A stretch of 64,000 nucleotides of DNA from Stagnihabitans tardus (lineage in GTDB: Bacteria > Pseudomonadota > Alphaproteobacteria > Rhodobacterales > Rhodobacteraceae): positions 1 to 64,000 of the forward strand of contig NZ_JAABNR010000002.1 of NCBI RefSeq assembly GCF_009925085.1, read 5' to 3'. Both the position numbers and the translations under genes were made by a program. The notes under the pieces were generated by a model. That model searched no databases and had not been told where the DNA came from. It saw nothing but the letters and a program-made list of their open reading frames with translations. Below, piece after piece: positions 27,995-37,700 of this stretch (positions are counted from its first letter, which is position 1; the number at the start of each line of letters is the position of its first letter).

Positions 27995-28034
27995 CCCGCC
28001 GCGCCAGGGAAACCCCCGGCGCGGCGGGTCTTTT
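27995..28034 (+). terminator. strong intrinsic terminator after the histidine kinase
   Basis: A perfect 11-bp GC-rich stem (CCCGCCGCGCC at 27995-28005 and GGCGCGGCGGG at 28018-28028) is followed by TCTTTT. It touches the stop codon of the convergent gene at 28034. Confidence 0.88.
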
Positions 28035-29020
28035 CAGGCGGCCTGGATGTCCATGCGGACCAGGGTCTGGTTCAACAGGACATAGGCGATCTCGCCGAAG
28101 GTGACGGGGCCGGTAAAGGCGCCGGTGCGCTTGCCCGTCATGTCGCCGTAAAGATAGTTCAGGATGCAGTTGCACGAGAACTGACCCGCGCCCGAGGTGC
28201 CGACCTTGTCCGAGAAAGCCTCGGCATAGTTCCCCAAGGCCTCGGCCTGGCGGTATTCGACGCCAGCCAGAACTGGCGCATAGAGCGTCACCTGGCCCTT
28301 GGCCAGGTCGACCTCCTGGATCGAGACATTGATCAGCGCCCCGGCATAATTGGCGACCAGGGGCAGCTTGGTGTCCATCCCGGTGCGGGTCACATACTCG
28401 GCCAGGTTGACGCGTTGACCGGCGACCAGCGCCTCGGTCACCGTGAAGCCCGAGGTCTCGAACAGGATCGGCGGGTTGGCCTCGCCGCCGCGTTCGAAGA
28501 TGTTCAGGATGTCGAGATCAGCCGACAGTTCCCCCGGCAATTCGACATGCAGAAGCGCCGCGCCATCCTCGTGGGACGAGCCGTCCGAGCCGATGAAGAC
28601 CTTGGGCTTGCGCTTGCCGATCTCGTCCAGGCCGACGCCGGTCACCCAGCCGAAGAGCGGCTGTTCGAAGAGCCCGGGGAAGCTGGCGCCGTGCAGGGCG
28701 AATTCGGAATGGGTGGTCGAAAAGGCCGGAACCAGGATCAGCGAGAAGCCATGCGTGGTATATCCCTCGCTGATTTGCGGCAGGTCCTTGGTCGCAACCA
28801 GCCGAGGCCGCGCATCGGTGCCCATCGGAAAGGTCGTGCAGAACAGCTTGTCGCGCCGCTCTTCCCCGCCGGTTTCGGTGATGAAATAGACGGTGGTGCC
28901 ACCGATCCAGCGCCCCTTGGGCAGTTGCGACAAAAGCGCCTCGTCCCCGGCAAGGACCATGATGCGTCCCTCGGCAATCCGTGCGGCGGCTTCGGCGACG
29001 GTCAGAAACTCGTTTTCCAT
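28034..29020 (-). CDS. conserved protein of unknown function, possibly DUF6976-like
   Basis: I recognise this 328-residue protein only loosely. It resembles a family I remember under the label DUF6976 and has a distant flavour of FIST ligand-binding proteins, but I cannot confirm either. Features seen are GDEALLSQLPKGRWIGGTTV near the N-terminus, a conserved-looking GQFSCNCILNYLYGDM segment with two cysteines near residue 285, and no signal or membrane segment. It follows a 69-residue gene after 11 bases on the same strand. Both lie downstream of the flavin reductase and monooxygenase genes, suggesting a shared function, perhaps sensing or binding a substrate. Confidence 0.65.
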   Translation of the reverse strand: MENEFLTVAEAAARIAEGRIMVLAGDEALLSQLPKGRWIGGTTVYFITETGGEERRDKLFCTTFPMGTDARPRLVATKDLPQISEGYTTHGFSLILVPAFSTTHSEFALHGASFPGLFEQPLFGWVTGVGLDEIGKRKPKVFIGSDGSSHEDGAALLHVELPGELSADLDILNIFERGGEANPPILFETSGFTVTEALVAGQRVNLAEYVTRTGMDTKLPLVANYAGALINVSIQEVDLAKGQVTLYAPVLAGVEYRQAEALGNYAEAFSDKVGTSGAGQFSCNCILNYLYGDMTGKRTGAFTGPVTFGEIAYVLLNQTLVRMDIQAA

Positions 29021-29031
29021 GTCGGTACCTT

Positions 29032-29241
29032 TCAGAAACAGGCCAGGTCTTTTTCGGCGAAACTGTGCTTTGCGAAGTAGGCCGAGAACTCTTGCAGCTT
29101 GCCGGGCAGCGACGCGGGGGCATCGCGCACCTCTTGTCGCAGGCGCGCCAGCAGGATTCGGGTGGCGAGAGAGGCCTTGGACACATCGGTGGTGGACAAG
29201 ATCGCTCGTTTCAGTCGGGGGTCGTTCGGATCAACAGCCAT
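29032..29241 (-). CDS. small protein of unknown function
   Basis: This is a 69-residue protein with a charged, helix-forming middle (ILLARLRQEVRDAPASLPGK) and a C-terminal end HSFAEKDLACF. It has no signal peptide and matches no family known to me. The start ATG at 29241 follows CAAGAGGAAACC, a fair ribosome site. It is kept as a gene because it sits tightly between the flavin reductase gene (54 bases upstream) and the 328-residue gene (11 bases downstream) with the same codon character. It may be a partner subunit of the next protein. Confidence 0.6.
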   Translation of the reverse strand: MAVDPNDPRLKRAILSTTDVSKASLATRILLARLRQEVRDAPASLPGKLQEFSAYFAKHSFAEKDLACF

Positions 29242-29295
29242 GGTTTCCTCTTGAGCGCGGTGGCGGCAACTTGCGCCCCGCGTCTTAAGAAAAAC

Positions 29296-29796
29296 CTAAG
29301 ACGTCATGGACTGCGTCTCGGCCAGGGGGCGGTAGGCGCCCTGCCAATAGGTCAGCGCACCGGCGTTCGGCGTCGAACGGACCGCCTCGACGCGGCCGAT
29401 GACGATGGAATGGGTGGCGCGGTCGGTCATCTCTTCGACCGTGCAGTCAAAGGCCGCCGGGGCGCCGCGCAGAAGCCTTGCCCCGGTCACCGCCACCTCC
29501 CACTCTGCCCCCTCGAACCGGGCGGCGCCCTTGGCCCCGCCCGCGAATCTTTCGGCCAGGGCCTGGTGGCCGGCCCCCAGGGAGGACCAGCCAAAGCAGC
29601 CGTATTCGGCCAAAAGCGGATGGGCCGAGGCCGTCCGGTTGATGCAGAACAGGACCAGCGCGGGTTCGACCGAAAGCGACACGGCCGAGGTCACGACCAG
29701 CCCCGAGGCCCGCGCGCCCTGTCCCACCGTGATGATGCTGACATTGCCCACAAGGGCCCGCATTGCCTTGCGAAAATCGCCTGCGCTGGCCCCCAT
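29296..29796 (-). CDS. flavin reductase, small component of a two-component monooxygenase
   Basis: This 166-residue protein belongs to the flavin reductase-like (HpaC/RutF) FMN-binding family. Family features are the N-terminal FRKAMRALVGNVSIIT, the SAVSLSVEPALVLFCINR flavin-binding block, and the late HSIVIGRVEAVRSTPNAGAL with its conserved His. It reduces FMN with NAD(P)H and passes it to the adjacent LLM monooxygenase, whose stop lies one base before this start. A 6-bp inverted repeat GTCTTA/TAAGAC straddles its stop codon. Confidence 0.9.
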   Translation of the reverse strand: MGASAGDFRKAMRALVGNVSIITVGQGARASGLVVTSAVSLSVEPALVLFCINRTASAHPLLAEYGCFGWSSLGAGHQALAERFAGGAKGAARFEGAEWEVAVTGARLLRGAPAAFDCTVEEMTDRATHSIVIGRVEAVRSTPNAGALTYWQGAYRPLAETQSMTS

Positions 29797-29797
29797 C

Positions 29798-30892
29798 TCA
29801 GCGGATGCCCGCCTTCTCCAGACGCGGCAGAACCTCGTCGCGGAAGTAGGGGAACTCCTTGACGTAATCGACGAAGGACAGGGTCGTTCCGGCGAAGCCC
29901 GTCTCGTGCAGCTTGATCAAGCCCGCCGCAACCTGGTCGGGCGTGCCGATCAGGGGGAAGCCTCCGTGACCCAGGGCAAAGCCATAGCGGATCTGGGTCA
30001 GAAGATCATGCGGGAAGCTCAGCGCATGGGCCAGTTGCAGGCGGATCAGGTTGTCGGTCGCCTCCCAGTCGGCGTTTTCATCGACGATGTAGCGGACGTA
30101 ATCCTGCGCTTCCTTCTCGGTCGGGCGGCAGACGACATGGCTGAAGGTCAACACGCCGACCTTGCGCTTTTTTGCCGCAGCCTGGGCCTTGAGCGCGGCG
30201 ATCTCCTCTTTCGACCGCGCGAGGTCGATGGCCGGGGTAAAGAGGAAATCGGCATTGTCGGTGGCAAATTCGCGGCCCTGGGGCGAGCCCGCGGCGTTGA
30301 TCACCGGGACAGACCCACGCAGGGGCGAAGGGTCGCCCTTGAGCCCCCTGATGTTCTTGAACCAGGTGCCATCCCAGTCGAAATGCTTGTCCGAAGCCCA
30401 GACCTTGCGGATCAGGTCATACCATTCCTGCGCATAGCCATAGCGCGTCTCGTGGTCGTCGGGCAGGGTCAGACCCAGGGCCTGATACTCCGGCTTGTTC
30501 CAGCCTGCCACGATGTTCAACCCGGCGCGGCCCTTGCCGATCTGGTCGATGGTGGCGATCTGCTTGGCCACGACCACCGGGTGATTGGCCGAGGTGTGGA
30601 TGGTCGCGAAGACCGTGATGTTCCTGGTCGAGGCCAGGAGCCCCGCCGCCCAGGTCATCGTCTCCAGCACGCCGCCGTGGAAGTCGGTCGGCCCGCCGTA
30701 GCCGATCCAGCGCGCGATGGGCAGCATGAAGTCGATCCCTGCCTCGTCCAGCATCTTGGCCAAGGTCAGGTTGTTCTCCCAGGAGTTCACCCAGCGGTCC
30801 GCCGCCTGGGTCGGGGTCATCCCCGAAGAGCAATTGGTCGAAAAGGTGCCCAAGCGAAAGCGGTCGCCCGACAGCATCGGTGCGTCATTCAT
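29798..30892 (-). CDS. LLM-class FMN-dependent monooxygenase
   Basis: This 364-residue luciferase-like TIM barrel is of the group that includes RutA and alkanesulfonate or dimethylsulfone monooxygenases. Visible features are FSTNCSSGMTP at the N-terminus, ARWIGYGGPTDFHGGVLETM, the flavin-site ATIHTSANHPVVVAKQIATI, GRAGLNIVAGWNKPEYQALG and the later INAAGSPQGREFA. It uses reduced FMN from the neighbouring reductase to oxidise a small molecule. RutA-type pyrimidine opening, C-S bond cleavage or amine oxidation are all possible, and no other gene decides. It is divergent from the winged-helix regulator gene at 31002, with a 109-base AT-rich region between. Confidence 0.88.
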   Translation of the reverse strand: MNDAPMLSGDRFRLGTFSTNCSSGMTPTQAADRWVNSWENNLTLAKMLDEAGIDFMLPIARWIGYGGPTDFHGGVLETMTWAAGLLASTRNITVFATIHTSANHPVVVAKQIATIDQIGKGRAGLNIVAGWNKPEYQALGLTLPDDHETRYGYAQEWYDLIRKVWASDKHFDWDGTWFKNIRGLKGDPSPLRGSVPVINAAGSPQGREFATDNADFLFTPAIDLARSKEEIAALKAQAAAKKRKVGVLTFSHVVCRPTEKEAQDYVRYIVDENADWEATDNLIRLQLAHALSFPHDLLTQIRYGFALGHGGFPLIGTPDQVAAGLIKLHETGFAGTTLSFVDYVKEFPYFRDEVLPRLEKAGIR

Positions 30893-30951
30893 GGTTGCAG
30901 TCCCTGTTCAGATTTATTTTATGTTTGAAAGTCTATCGTAAATTCTCATTG

Positions 30952-30968
30952 CGTCAACGGGTTTGACG
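30952..30968. promoter_or_regulatory. inverted repeat in the monooxygenase/regulator promoter region
   Basis: CGTCAA-N5-TTGACG forms a 17-bp inverted repeat 33 bases before the regulator start and inside the divergent region 30893-31001. The rest of that gap is unusually AT-rich, consistent with back-to-back promoters. It is the best operator candidate for the regulator at 31002. Confidence 0.45.
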
Positions 30969-31001
30969 GGCAAGGATGGCGCGGTTCCAAAGAGGCGCGC
31001 C

Positions 31002-31547
31002 ATGGCGAAGAAACCGCAACAGGGTCAAGCAGATACCGGGCTGGATTACCGCTGGCACCTGGCCCATGGCGCGGCAGAGGTCGATCTGACCGAGCTGGAA
31101 TTTGCGCTGATGCGGGCCAACGAGGGATTCGAGCGCTGGCAGTCGGAATGCCTGGCCTCGGTTTGTGACCTGTCCGCGACCGGGCCCGAGAATGCGCTCT
31201 TGCACATCATCCGCATGAACGACCGGCCCAAGACGATCAAGGACCTGGCGCGGCTGACCAATCGCGACGACGTGCCGAACATCCAGTATTCGCTGCGCAA
31301 GCTTCTGGGCGCCGGGCTGATCCTGCGCAAGGGCTCGGGGCGCAGCGGTGTGACCTACGAAGTCACGCCCGAGGGCCACCGGGTGACCGAGGATTACGGC
31401 GCGCTGCGGCGGCGGCTTCTGCTGGCGGCGCTCGACAACTTGCCGGGCTTTGCCGCAAGGCTGACCGAGGCGACACGGACCTTGAACCTGCTGAGCGGCA
31501 TCTATGAAGAGGTCGCCCGCACCGCCGCCACCCACCGCCCGGGCTGA
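31002..31547 (+). CDS. winged-helix (MarR-like) regulator
   Basis: This 181-residue protein has a central winged helix (near residues 60-120) in which ENALLHIIRMNDRPKTIKDL and YSLRKLLGAGLILRKGSG give the recognition helix and wing. The flanking helices look suited to dimer formation. It fits predicted MarR-like regulators that neighbour flavin monooxygenase genes. The start ATG at 31002 follows AGAGGCGCGCC. An in-frame ATG at 30963 would overlap the inverted repeat and is less likely. It is divergent from the monooxygenase gene and probably controls it. Confidence 0.8.
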   Translation: MAKKPQQGQADTGLDYRWHLAHGAAEVDLTELEFALMRANEGFERWQSECLASVCDLSATGPENALLHIIRMNDRPKTIKDLARLTNRDDVPNIQYSLRKLLGAGLILRKGSGRSGVTYEVTPEGHRVTEDYGALRRRLLLAALDNLPGFAARLTEATRTLNLLSGIYEEVARTAATHRPG

Positions 31548-31732
31548 ACCGTGCTCGGGGTGGCGAACCGGCATATCCTTAACAATTCCTTGCCAGACTT
31601 GGGTGCGCGCGGTTAGCCTTGTTTACCAAGCCGTGACATTCCAGCTTCTGCCTCGACCCTGCGCCGCAGACCGAATTCCCGCGCAGGCCTGCCCTTCTCC
31701 GTGAACTTCATCTGCTTTCAAGGGATTGCGCC
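31548..31732 (+). promoter_or_regulatory. upstream region of the giant RTX gene
   Basis: This 185-base gap holds no gene. It contains CTTAACAATTCCTTGCC near 31577-31593, which partly resembles a CtrA box (TTAA-N7-TTAA) with the second half degenerate, and an AT-richer stretch just downstream. Control by the cell-cycle regulator CtrA is only a suggestion. Confidence 0.25.
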
Positions 31733-34700
31733 ATGGCCGTTTCGACCACGCTTTTGTCTTTTGCGACGACGGACCAGAACCTTTGGGCCCCGGGTGCGGC
31801 CATCGAGCTTGGGATCGACACGGGCGATTCGCTGATCTGGGACCCCGATGAGCTGACCTATGACCTGGAGATCGGCGGATCCTTCCTTGGCGTCTCGGCC
31901 CAGGTCTATCTGGATGCCAAGATCGGGCTGGTGGCCTATGCCTCCATCGGCGAGGCGGGGCGCTTTGGCGGCGGCATCGACATCGCGCTGGAGGTCGGCC
32001 ATTCGGCCGTCGTGCTGGGCGGCCAGCAGATGCATTTCGACTTCTCGAACTATTCGATCACCCAGGCCGACCTGGACTCCACCGGCTTCAGCGTCGGGCC
32101 CAAGGCAGGGATCGACCTGGTCCTGGGCTTCCAGTTCGGCCTGCGCGACATCTCTTATTCGGTCTTCGGGATCAAAGGCTCGGCAGGCGATATCTCGATC
32201 GTCAACGTGGACGAGAACATCACCCTGTTTTCGGTCGGGCCCGGGGACCTGGAGCTGCCCTTCGACCTGGGCTACGGGCTGGAGCTGACCCTGCGCGTGC
32301 CCTCGGGCGCCGATACCACGGGCACTTCGACCAAGCCCATCGTCACCTCGGACGGGTTCTCGGACAGCCCCTTCCTGGACCTGTCCGCCGACCTGGACGA
32401 GCTCTTGACCTCGCTCTTGAAGAAGATCCCCTTCCCGCCTGCCGCCGCCGTGGCCAATGTGCTGGAACAGACCATCTTCGCGACCTTCGAATTCGACCTG
32501 AACGACTATGTCCCGGGCATCGACAAGGGCATCTTCGGGATCGAGGCGACGGTGCTGGACATCGGCGCGACGATCGGCGCGACGGTGTCCGAACAGCTGA
32601 GCCTTGATTTCTCGAATGGCGACGGGGTCACGCCGGATGTCGATATCACCCTGCGGTCCGACAATGGCACCGTGGGCGACCTGACCGACGACGTGATCAC
32701 GACGGCCAAGCTGGGCGACAATGACGTGACCTTGCAGGGTCCGGGCTATGAGGGCTTTGGCCCGGTCACCGTGACGGCAACCTACGAGCTGGGCGACCCG
32801 CGCTTCACCCACAACATCGGCATCGACCTTGTGGGCTCCTTCACCATCGAGGCGCTCAAGGCTGCCACGACCGGCATGATCGGCGAGAAGCTGGGCGTGA
32901 AGTTCGGCCCCCTTCTGTCGCTGGAGTTCCCCGAGGGCGGCTTCCGCCTGAATGTCATCCCCTCGGTCTATTCCAACAGTTTCAACCTCGCGCCCGGGGC
33001 CTTCAACACGATCACCGACAGCTACCAGATCTTCTATTCCTCGACCGCGCCGCAGGGGATCGTCGATTTCGACAAGCCGGGCGTCGTGCAGGAACTGATC
33101 GCCTACAACGAGGTGCGCCAGATCAACATCGCGGCCTCGAACGCGACCTTCGCGGCCGTGAACGGCTCGCGGGTGGCGGCGACCTATGACTTCACCAACG
33201 GCTTCTTCATCAACACGGCATCGGCGCAATTCGCCACCTTCCGTTTCGACGTGGCCCCCGCCTTCCCCGGAGGCCCCCGCGTCGGAAATGCCGACATGCA
33301 GGGCAACTTGTCGGTGACGACCCGCGACGTCGTCAACATCGACGCCTTCAACAATGTGGGCGTGCCGCTCGGCCAGCTGTCGGCGAGCTATACGATCAAC
33401 GGCCTGTTCAACCCCTTCCCGCTCTCGGGGACCCTCGACGCCTCGACCGCGCATTCCGCCTCGGGCTATATCTTCCTGAACTCTTTGCCCTTCCCGGGCG
33501 ACATGTTCGTGGGCGGCCCGGGGGGGATCGCGGAAGGCACGGTGCTGACCTATCGCTATTCCGGGGTGGATTTCCGGACCGAGAATTCGGTCAATATCCT
33601 TGGCAATTCCCGGGACGACCTCCTGGTCTATTGGGGCAACGAGGCGCAGCTGATCAACGGCGGTGGCCAGCAGGCCGGAAGCGCCACTGGCGACGTGCTG
33701 GTCGCGAACTTCGCCCGCAGCCACCCGCTTGATGCCATCGAATGGGACCTGCGCCCGACCGCAGGCGGCGCGCAGGCCGTGGGCGGCGATGGGGTCAAGC
33801 TGAAGCTGACCCGGGGGGCGGCGCTTTACGATGTCGCCGGGACGGGCCTTCTGTCCTCGGGCTACCAGGCCGTCGCGGGCGTGCCGGGCGCCATCGAGAT
33901 CGCGCCCTCGGACCCCGATGGTGTGGCGCTGGTGCGCACCGGGGTCCTGAACATCGCGGGGACCTTCATCCTGCGCGTGACGGCCGAGGACACGGCCAAT
34001 GGCGCCTCGAGCTTCGAGGTTCGGGTGGTCAACGCCGCCAATACTCCGGTGCGCACCATCGGCACCTATCTGACCAACCAGACCCGCCCGGGCGAGATCG
34101 GCGGCTACTCCGACCTGGTCATCAAGGATATCGTCCTGAACGTGGGCGAGAAGATCGAGATCATCACCTATCGCGGCGGCGCCACCGGGGCCGAGGCCGA
34201 GGCCGCCCGCATCTCGCGCCTGCAACTGCACGAGCAGCACGAGGTCAATTTCGTCAACATCGAAAGCTTCATGCTGGCCACCTCGAACAAGGCCGACCTG
34301 ATCTTCACCTCGACCTATCGCGACGGGATCACCTTCAACGGCGGCGACGACACGCTGTTCCTGACCGCCGATGCCCATTCCGAAGAGATGGACATGGGGA
34401 TAGGTTCCGATATCGCGCTGATCGAGATGAAGACCCCGGCCCAGACCGGGGGGACGGGCGCACAGGACCGCATCTTCGGCCAGCTTGGCGGGGATGAGGC
34501 CATCGTGCGCAACCTGTCGGATGTCGGCATGACCTGGGTTCTGCGCACCCCCGACCCGGCCCTGGGAACCGGACAGTTCCTGACCGGCGTCCTGGGCTTT
34601 GCCACCTCGGCCTTCGAGCTTTCGACCGCGCTGCGCGGGCTGAATTGGGTCTGGAAGGACCCTTTCTCGACCTCACGCGAGGTCAGCTTGCCGAATTCGA

Positions 34701-37700
34701 CCCTGCCCGGCTCCTTCATCGAGGCCCGCCTGACCTCGGGCGGCTTCACCAATTCGGCCGTCCTTTTGAACTTCGAGGCGGTCAGCTTCGAGGGCTCGGA
34801 CACGGCCAACGACCTGGCCTTTTTCTTTGGCGGCGCGATCTATGACGGCGGGGATTCCGAGATCGACACTTTCGTCGGGGACTTTTCGCAATACAGGCAG
34901 GTGGTGGGCCAGGAACGCGGCGTCGTCATCTCGGGCTACAACGCCGACTTTGGGCTGGAGGAATCGCCCTTCGGCGAGATCCGCACGACCTTTACCTATG
35001 ACGAGGGCATCACCTTTGCGGGCGGCCACCGGGTCCGGACCTCGGAGATCAAGGGCTTCGAGCGGCTGATCGTCACCGGCACGTCGCTTGGAGACGTCCT
35101 GGTGGGCGGGGCCTATGCCGATCAGTTCGAGGGCGGAGCGGGCAATGACATCCTGGTGGGCGGCGGCTCCTTCCTGCCCACGCTGGCCTCGGGCACCTTC
35201 GCGCTTGGCGGGGTCAACGAGTTTTACGGCGGATTGGGGGATGACACGTTCCACGTCACCGGCGCCGAGCGGAGCCTGATCCGGCCCGACCTGGTGAACA
35301 ACCTGGGCGATCAGCTCAACTTTGGCCCCGGGCTTCTGGCCATCCCGGAATTCGCCACCTTCTACGGCACCACCCTGACGGGCTTGCGGCAGGTCTTCCA
35401 TCCCTATGACTCGGGTGGAACCGTCATCACCTTTGGCGCGCTTGACAGCGCCGCGACGCTTCTGGCGGCGACGGGGTTGATCACCACCTCCAACCGCGAT
35501 TTCATCTTTGAGACCACCCTTGGCCTCGGGGCCTTCGTCTCGGGCCAGGTGCGCACCAACCTGACCGGCCTGGATGCCACCGACGACCTCTTCTTTGCCG
35601 ATGGCGGGGCGACCTATGTCGGCGGAGAGCGCGTGGGCGACCGCGACACTTTCGTGGCCGATTTCTCGGGGCAGAGCATCGCCTTGACCTGGAATGTCGA
35701 GCAGGACGTGGCGGGCGTGACGCTGGCCAATGGCGTCCACGTGGCCGAGATGGACCGCGTTGTCCTGAAGCTGGGCAGTGGCGGGGACATGGTCACCGGC
35801 GGAAAGCTGGACGACCTGATCTACGCGGGCCAAGGGTCCGACGTTCTGCGCGGCGGAGGGGCAGAGACCGGCGACACGATCTATGGCGGCGCGGGGGCGG
35901 ACCTCTTCGGCTGGAACGCCGATGACGGCAATGCCTGGCTCGACGGGGGCTCCGATGCCGGCGACACGGCCAATGCGGTCACCGACCGGCTTCTGGTTTC
36001 GGCCGTGGGGCAGAATGGCCTGGCGCTGATGGGGGTCGGGCTTTCGGCCAACTTCCACGACGGCACCTTTGCCGCGATGGCGGCTCCGGTCACCGCCGAC
36101 GACGCCACGAATCTCTTGGAGACCATGTTCTTCCTGCAAGATGACGGCTATGAGCTGCGCATCTTCTCGGGCGGGAATTTCGTCACCACGACCGGGATCG
36201 AGGCCGTGGATGTCCAGGGCTCGAACGAGCACAATGACCTGATCCTCCATCACGGCGGCAATTTCTACGACGGCGGCGACAAGCTGGGCGATGCCGATAT
36301 CTTCATGGCCGATTTCGGGTCGGAAACCCGGAGTCTGACGATCACCGCGCGTGCGGGCGATGACCGCCTGGCCGATGCGGTCGGGATGCAGGACATCGGC
36401 AACGGCGTCTCGATCGGCAATTTCGAGCGGCTCTTCGTGCGGACGGGATCGGGCGCCGACCAGGTCACCGGCGGCGACTTCGGCGACCTGATCGAGTCGG
36501 GCGACGGCGAAGACCTGGTGGACGGTGGCGCGGGCGACGACACGCTGGATGGCGGCGCGGGCAAGGATATCCTGTTCTACTCCAGCGGGACCGACGTCAT
36601 CCGGGGCGGCGCGGACAGCGATATCCTCGAGATGGGCAACATCCCCGGTGGCACCCTCACGGTGCTGGGCTTCCAGGCCAATGGCGCGCTGCTCTTCGAT
36701 GCCTCGGTCCATGACATCAACTCTGCCGCCCAGGCGCGCAGCGAGCTGACTGCGCTGTTTTCGAACGTCGCATCTGTCGAGAGCTTTACAGCGCTGGGCA
36801 GCAGCGGGAACCTGGTGACCTATTCGGGCATCGAAAAGGTCATCGTCTCGGCCGAAGAGGACCGTGACATGCTGGTCTCGGGCACCGGTGGTGGCATCCT
36901 GTCGGGCGATGGCGGGGATGACGTGCTGGTGGGCCTGGGCGGCAACGACCTCCTGGTCGGCGGGGCGGGCTTTGACCGCTATGCCGTGTCGGGCGCCTGG
37001 GGCAAGGATGTGATCGGCGGCGAATATGCGGGCAGCGGAGAGATCCATTTCTTCGGCTGGACGCGGGCGCAGGTCACTTTCAGCGTCCAGGGCGGCGATG
37101 ACCTCCTGATGCGGGTCGGGGCGAACACGCTTCTGTTCCTTGACTATTTCGCCAATGGGGCCAATGGCCTGGCCTATACTTTCGCCTTCGACGACCAGAC
37201 CGTCGCCTTGAACCTGACGGCGCTGGGCGCGGTTTCCAATGGCGCCATCACCACGGGCGAGGTCTATTTCGGCACCGCGGACCGCGACGAGATCTTCGAC
37301 GGCACCGCAGGCTCGGACAGCTATTTCATGCGCGAGGGCAATGACCTGATCGCAGGCAGCGCCGGGCCCGACATCATCAGCGGCGGGCTTGGTCTGGATG
37401 CGGTGATCTACCAGGGCATGGTGGTCGCGGGCCCCGAGGCGCTGGGCGTCACGGTCAACCTGGCCACCGGCTTCGGTCAGGGCGGAGATGCGGCGGGCGA
37501 TATCCTGATCTCGATCGAGGATATCCTCGGCTCGGATGGACGCGACAATCTCACCGGTTCGGACCGGCGCAATGCGCTGGCGGGCGGCGAGGGGCGCGAT
37601 ACGATCAACGGCGGCGGCGGCAACGATTTCCTTTCGGGAGACGCGGGCAACGACCGGCTGGATGGCGGGGCGGATGACGACCTGATCCTGGGCGGCAGCG

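Noticed and set aside
31718-34378. An 886-residue open frame on the minus strand opposite the RTX N-terminus
   Set aside because: It is antisense to a well-supported gene and has low-complexity composition typical of shadow frames in this genome.
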